A stretch of 8,910 nucleotides of DNA from the NCBI GenBank assembly GCA_020741375.1, contig DYZF01000050.1:1-8910 (forward strand), given 5' to 3'. The notes beneath the pieces were generated by a model that was given only the letters and a program-made list of their open reading frames with translations, searched no databases and was not told the DNA's origin. Origin of the DNA: Tessaracoccus flavescens (GTDB taxonomy: Bacteria > Actinomycetota > Actinomycetes > Propionibacteriales > Propionibacteriaceae). The position numbers were made by a program, and so were the translations under genes. Positions 6,933 to 8,910 of the stretch are shown here, one piece after another. Every line of letters starts with the position of its first letter. Position 1 is the stretch's first letter.

Positions 6933-8543
6933 TCAGTGATCCAGAGCGCCCTCTGCGCCTGCACCGGTCATGGAGCGAACCTCCATCTCGGCTGCGGCGT
7001 CCGCAACCTCCGGGCCGTCAGGCTTCGTGACCGAGCCGAGCCAGCCGAGGAAGAAGCCGACCGGCACCGACACGATGGCCGGGGAATCGATCGGGAACCA
7101 CGAGAAGTCCACGTTCGGGAACATCGAGCTCTTCGCCCCGGAGACGGCGGGGGAGAAGATGATGAGGCCGACGGCGGTGATGAGGCCACCGTAGATGGAC
7201 CAGACAGAGCCGCGCGTTGAGAACTTCTTCCAGTACAGCGAGTACAGGATCGACGGCAGGTTGGCCGAGGCCGCGACCGCGAACGCCAGCGCCACGAGGA
7301 ACGCCACGTTCTGGCCGTTGGCGGCGATGCCACCGACGATCGAGACCAAGCCGATGACGATCGAGGTGATGCGAGCGACGCGCACCTCCTTGGCCGGGTC
7401 AGCCTTGCCGTCCTTCAACACCGAGTTGTAGATGTCGTGGGCGAACGAGGCGGACGCCGTGATGGTCAGGCCCGCGACCACCGCGAGGATGGTGGCGAAG
7501 GCAACACCGGCGATGACGGCCATCAGGACCGTGCCACCGAGGTAGAAGGCCAAGGCGGGAGCCGCGGCATTGGCGCCACCGGGCATGTTCGCGATGGCCT
7601 CAGGGCCGACGAGCCAGCCGGCGCCGTAGCCGAGCACCATCGTGAACAGGTAGAACGCACCGATGAGGCCGATGGCCCAGGTCACGGAGCGGCGGGCTTC
7701 CTTGGCGGTGGGCACGGTGTAGAAGCGCATCAGAACGTGCGGAAGGCCGGAGGCGCCGAGCACCAGCGCGATGCCCATGGAGACCAGGCCGACCGGGTCG
7801 GTGTAGCGCTCCTGCGGAGCGAGCAGATCGATGCTACTGCCGTCGGCCGCGCCCTTGGCGATGGCCTCGCCGAGGAGGCCGGAAAGGTTGAAGCCAACCT
7901 TGGCCAGCACCCACACGGTCATGACGCCGGCGCCGAGAATGAGGAGGACGGCCTTGATCATCTGAACCCACGTGGTGCCCTTCATGCCGCCGATGAGCAC
8001 GTAGCCCACCATCAGCAGGCCGACGATGGCGATGACGATGTTCTGGCCGAGCTTGGACTCGATGCCGAGGAGCAGCGACACGAGCGCGCCGGCGCCGGCC
8101 ATCTGAGCCAGCAGGTAGAAGAAGGTCACGGCGAGCGTCGACGTGGCGGCGGCCATGCGGACCGGCTTCTGGCGCAGACGGAAGCTGAGCACGTCGGCCA
8201 TCGTGTACTTGCCGGTGTTGCGCAGCGGCTCAGCCACGAGCAGGAGGGCCACAAGCCAGGCGACGAGGAAGCCGACGGAGTAGAGGAGGCCGTCGTAGCC
8301 GTATAGGGCGACGGCGCCGACGATGCCGAGGAACGAAGCGGCCGAGAGGTAGTCGCCCGCGATGGCGAAGCCGTTCTGGCGGCCGTCGAACTGGGCGCCG
8401 CCGGTGTAGAAGTCGCCAGCCTTCTTCTTGCCGCCACGGGTGACGCGGATGACGACGTACAGCGTGACGATAACGAACGCCGCGAAGATGGCGATGTTGA
8501 TGACCGGGTTACCGAGCTTCTCGGTTTCAAGCAGCATGTTCAT
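6933..8543 (-). CDS. actP: Cation:acetate/monocarboxylate symporter, SSS family (ActP/MctC-type)
   Basis: A sodium:solute symporter of 536 residues with about 13 membrane segments, probably importing acetate and perhaps propionate or pyruvate with Na+ or H+. Resemblance to E. coli ActP runs the full length: FYTGGAQFDGRQNGFAIAGDYLSAASFLG (45-73), YGYDGLLYSVGFLVAW, TTWVQMIKAVLL (190-201), GLPHVLMRFYTV (266-277) and FATILAVVAGLTITASASFAHDIY (349-372), whose Ser residues are expected near the sodium site. It lacks the N-terminal signal-like extension of E. coli ActP. The ATG at 8543 overlaps the stop of the DUF485 gene (ATGA), with GGAGG at 8558-8554 ten bases upstream. The DUF485-plus-symporter pairing matches yjcH-actP of E. 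coli and the MctC locus of Corynebacterium. The true substrate range cannot be read from sequence. Confidence 0.93.
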   Translation of the reverse strand: MNMLLETEKLGNPVINIAIFAAFVIVTLYVVIRVTRGGKKKAGDFYTGGAQFDGRQNGFAIAGDYLSAASFLGIVGAVALYGYDGLLYSVGFLVAWLVALLLVAEPLRNTGKYTMADVLSFRLRQKPVRMAAATSTLAVTFFYLLAQMAGAGALVSLLLGIESKLGQNIVIAIVGLLMVGYVLIGGMKGTTWVQMIKAVLLILGAGVMTVWVLAKVGFNLSGLLGEAIAKGAADGSSIDLLAPQERYTDPVGLVSMGIALVLGASGLPHVLMRFYTVPTAKEARRSVTWAIGLIGAFYLFTMVLGYGAGWLVGPEAIANMPGGANAAAPALAFYLGGTVLMAVIAGVAFATILAVVAGLTITASASFAHDIYNSVLKDGKADPAKEVRVARITSIVIGLVSIVGGIAANGQNVAFLVALAFAVAASANLPSILYSLYWKKFSTRGSVWSIYGGLITAVGLIIFSPAVSGAKSSMFPNVDFSWFPIDSPAIVSVPVGFFLGWLGSVTKPDGPEVADAAAEMEVRSMTGAGAEGALDH

Positions 8544-8884
8544 CGTGCGCTCGCCTCCAGATCCTCACGAAGCGCCTTGGCGCGGGGGTCGATGTTCTTG
8601 TTGGCGTGGCGGATGTAGAGCCACGTGATGAGGAAGGTGCTGACGAACTGGCCAAGCCCAACCAAGATGCCGACGGTGACGTTGCCGAAGACGTGCGTCA
8701 TCATCAGGTCCTTGGCGAAGATCGAGCCTAGGACGTAGACGAGGTACCACGCCAAGAAGACGGCGGTCATCGGGAACGCGAAGGAGCGGAACGTCTTCTT
8801 GAGGTCCGCGAACTCGGCGCTTTGTTGTACTCGGTGGAACTCTTCCGGAGGGATGGTTCCCAAGTCGTTTGCATTGTCATTCAT
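8540..8884 (-). CDS. DUF485 family membrane protein (YjcH-like, partner of the symporter)
   Basis: A 114-residue protein with a polar N-terminus (1-36), two membrane segments (about 37-57 and 70-91) and a charged C-terminus. The conserved DUF485 features are visible: LKKTFRSFAFPMTAVFLAWYLVYVLG (28-53), the glycine-rich VGILVGLGQFVSTFLITWLYIRHAN (71-95) and the closing DPRAKALRE. DUF485 genes commonly precede ActP/MctC-type symporters, and the product is thought to be an accessory subunit of unknown mechanism. The ATG at 8884 has AGGAG at 8898-8894, nine bases upstream. Its TGA overlaps the symporter ATG by 4 bp, implying coupled translation and near-stoichiometric expression. The promoter must lie beyond the right edge. 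Confidence 0.92.
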   Translation of the reverse strand: MNDNANDLGTIPPEEFHRVQQSAEFADLKKTFRSFAFPMTAVFLAWYLVYVLGSIFAKDLMMTHVFGNVTVGILVGLGQFVSTFLITWLYIRHANKNIDPRAKALREDLEASAR

Positions 8885-8893
8885 GACAGAGAT

Positions 8894-8898
8894 CTCCT
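8894..8898 (-). promoter_or_regulatory. Ribosome binding site of the DUF485 gene
   Basis: AGGAG on the minus strand, nine bases before the ATG at 8884. It fixes the start and shows that the messenger has a leader extending past the window edge. Confidence 0.7.
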
Positions 8899-8910
8899 AG
8901 GTGAGGGGTC

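Noticed and set aside
7437..8306. Long plus-strand open frame (289 residues, rich in His, Glu, Gly and Ala) opposite the symporter gene
   Set aside because: It is antisense to a full-length, clearly conserved symporter; long antisense frames are expected in high-GC genes with G/C third positions.

Overview
The window is a GC-rich (roughly two-thirds G+C), gene-dense, ordinary-looking chromosomal segment from an actinobacterium. The gene order DUF6350/PerM-like, purN, purH, folD, DUF3017, mdh is a conserved actinobacterial neighbourhood; in Mycobacterium tuberculosis perM, purN and purH are adjacent as Rv0955-Rv0957. The CPWC-type VKOR protein and the DUF485-plus-symporter pair fit the same phylum. 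GTG and TTG starts and 4-nt stop/start overlaps are frequent. I cannot name the genus; a member of the Propionibacteriales is a guess.

Layout. At the left edge a partial minus-strand gene (355 down past base 1) encodes an acidic, proline-rich, disordered N-terminus. About 80 bp separates it from the divergent plus-strand series. That series is a polytopic DUF6350/PerM-like membrane protein (435-1754), purN (1765-2337), purH (2334-3878, GTGA overlap), folD (3890-4747) and a small DUF3017 membrane protein (4734-5030, overlapping folD). A VKOR-family thiol oxidoreductase (5069-5704) follows after 38 bp and may have its own leaderless promoter. mdh (5790-6779) has its own candidate promoter beside a perfect 16-bp palindrome. 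Two back-to-back hairpin terminators (6799-6834 and 6882-6911) separate mdh from the convergent minus-strand pair DUF485 (8884-8540) and actP-type symporter (8543-6933), which overlap by ATGA.

How the genes fit together. PurN and PurH carry out the two 10-formyl-THF-dependent formyl transfers of de novo purine synthesis. FolD makes that cofactor, so purN-purH-folD is a coherent C1/purine unit. Mdh (TCA cycle) and the acetate/monocarboxylate symporter with its DUF485 partner belong to central carbon metabolism. VKOR supports disulfide formation outside the membrane, and the DUF6350 protein probably supports cell envelope or division.

I looked for an undescribed system and did not find one. 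There is no CRISPR array, mobile element, tRNA/rRNA gene, toxin-antitoxin pair or defence-like cassette. The points most worth a second look are the two palindromes in promoter regions (413-422 and 5718-5733), the unidentified edge gene, and the possible leaderless start of VKOR. No stretch over 300 bp lacks a gene; the largest gap is the 153-bp double-terminator region.
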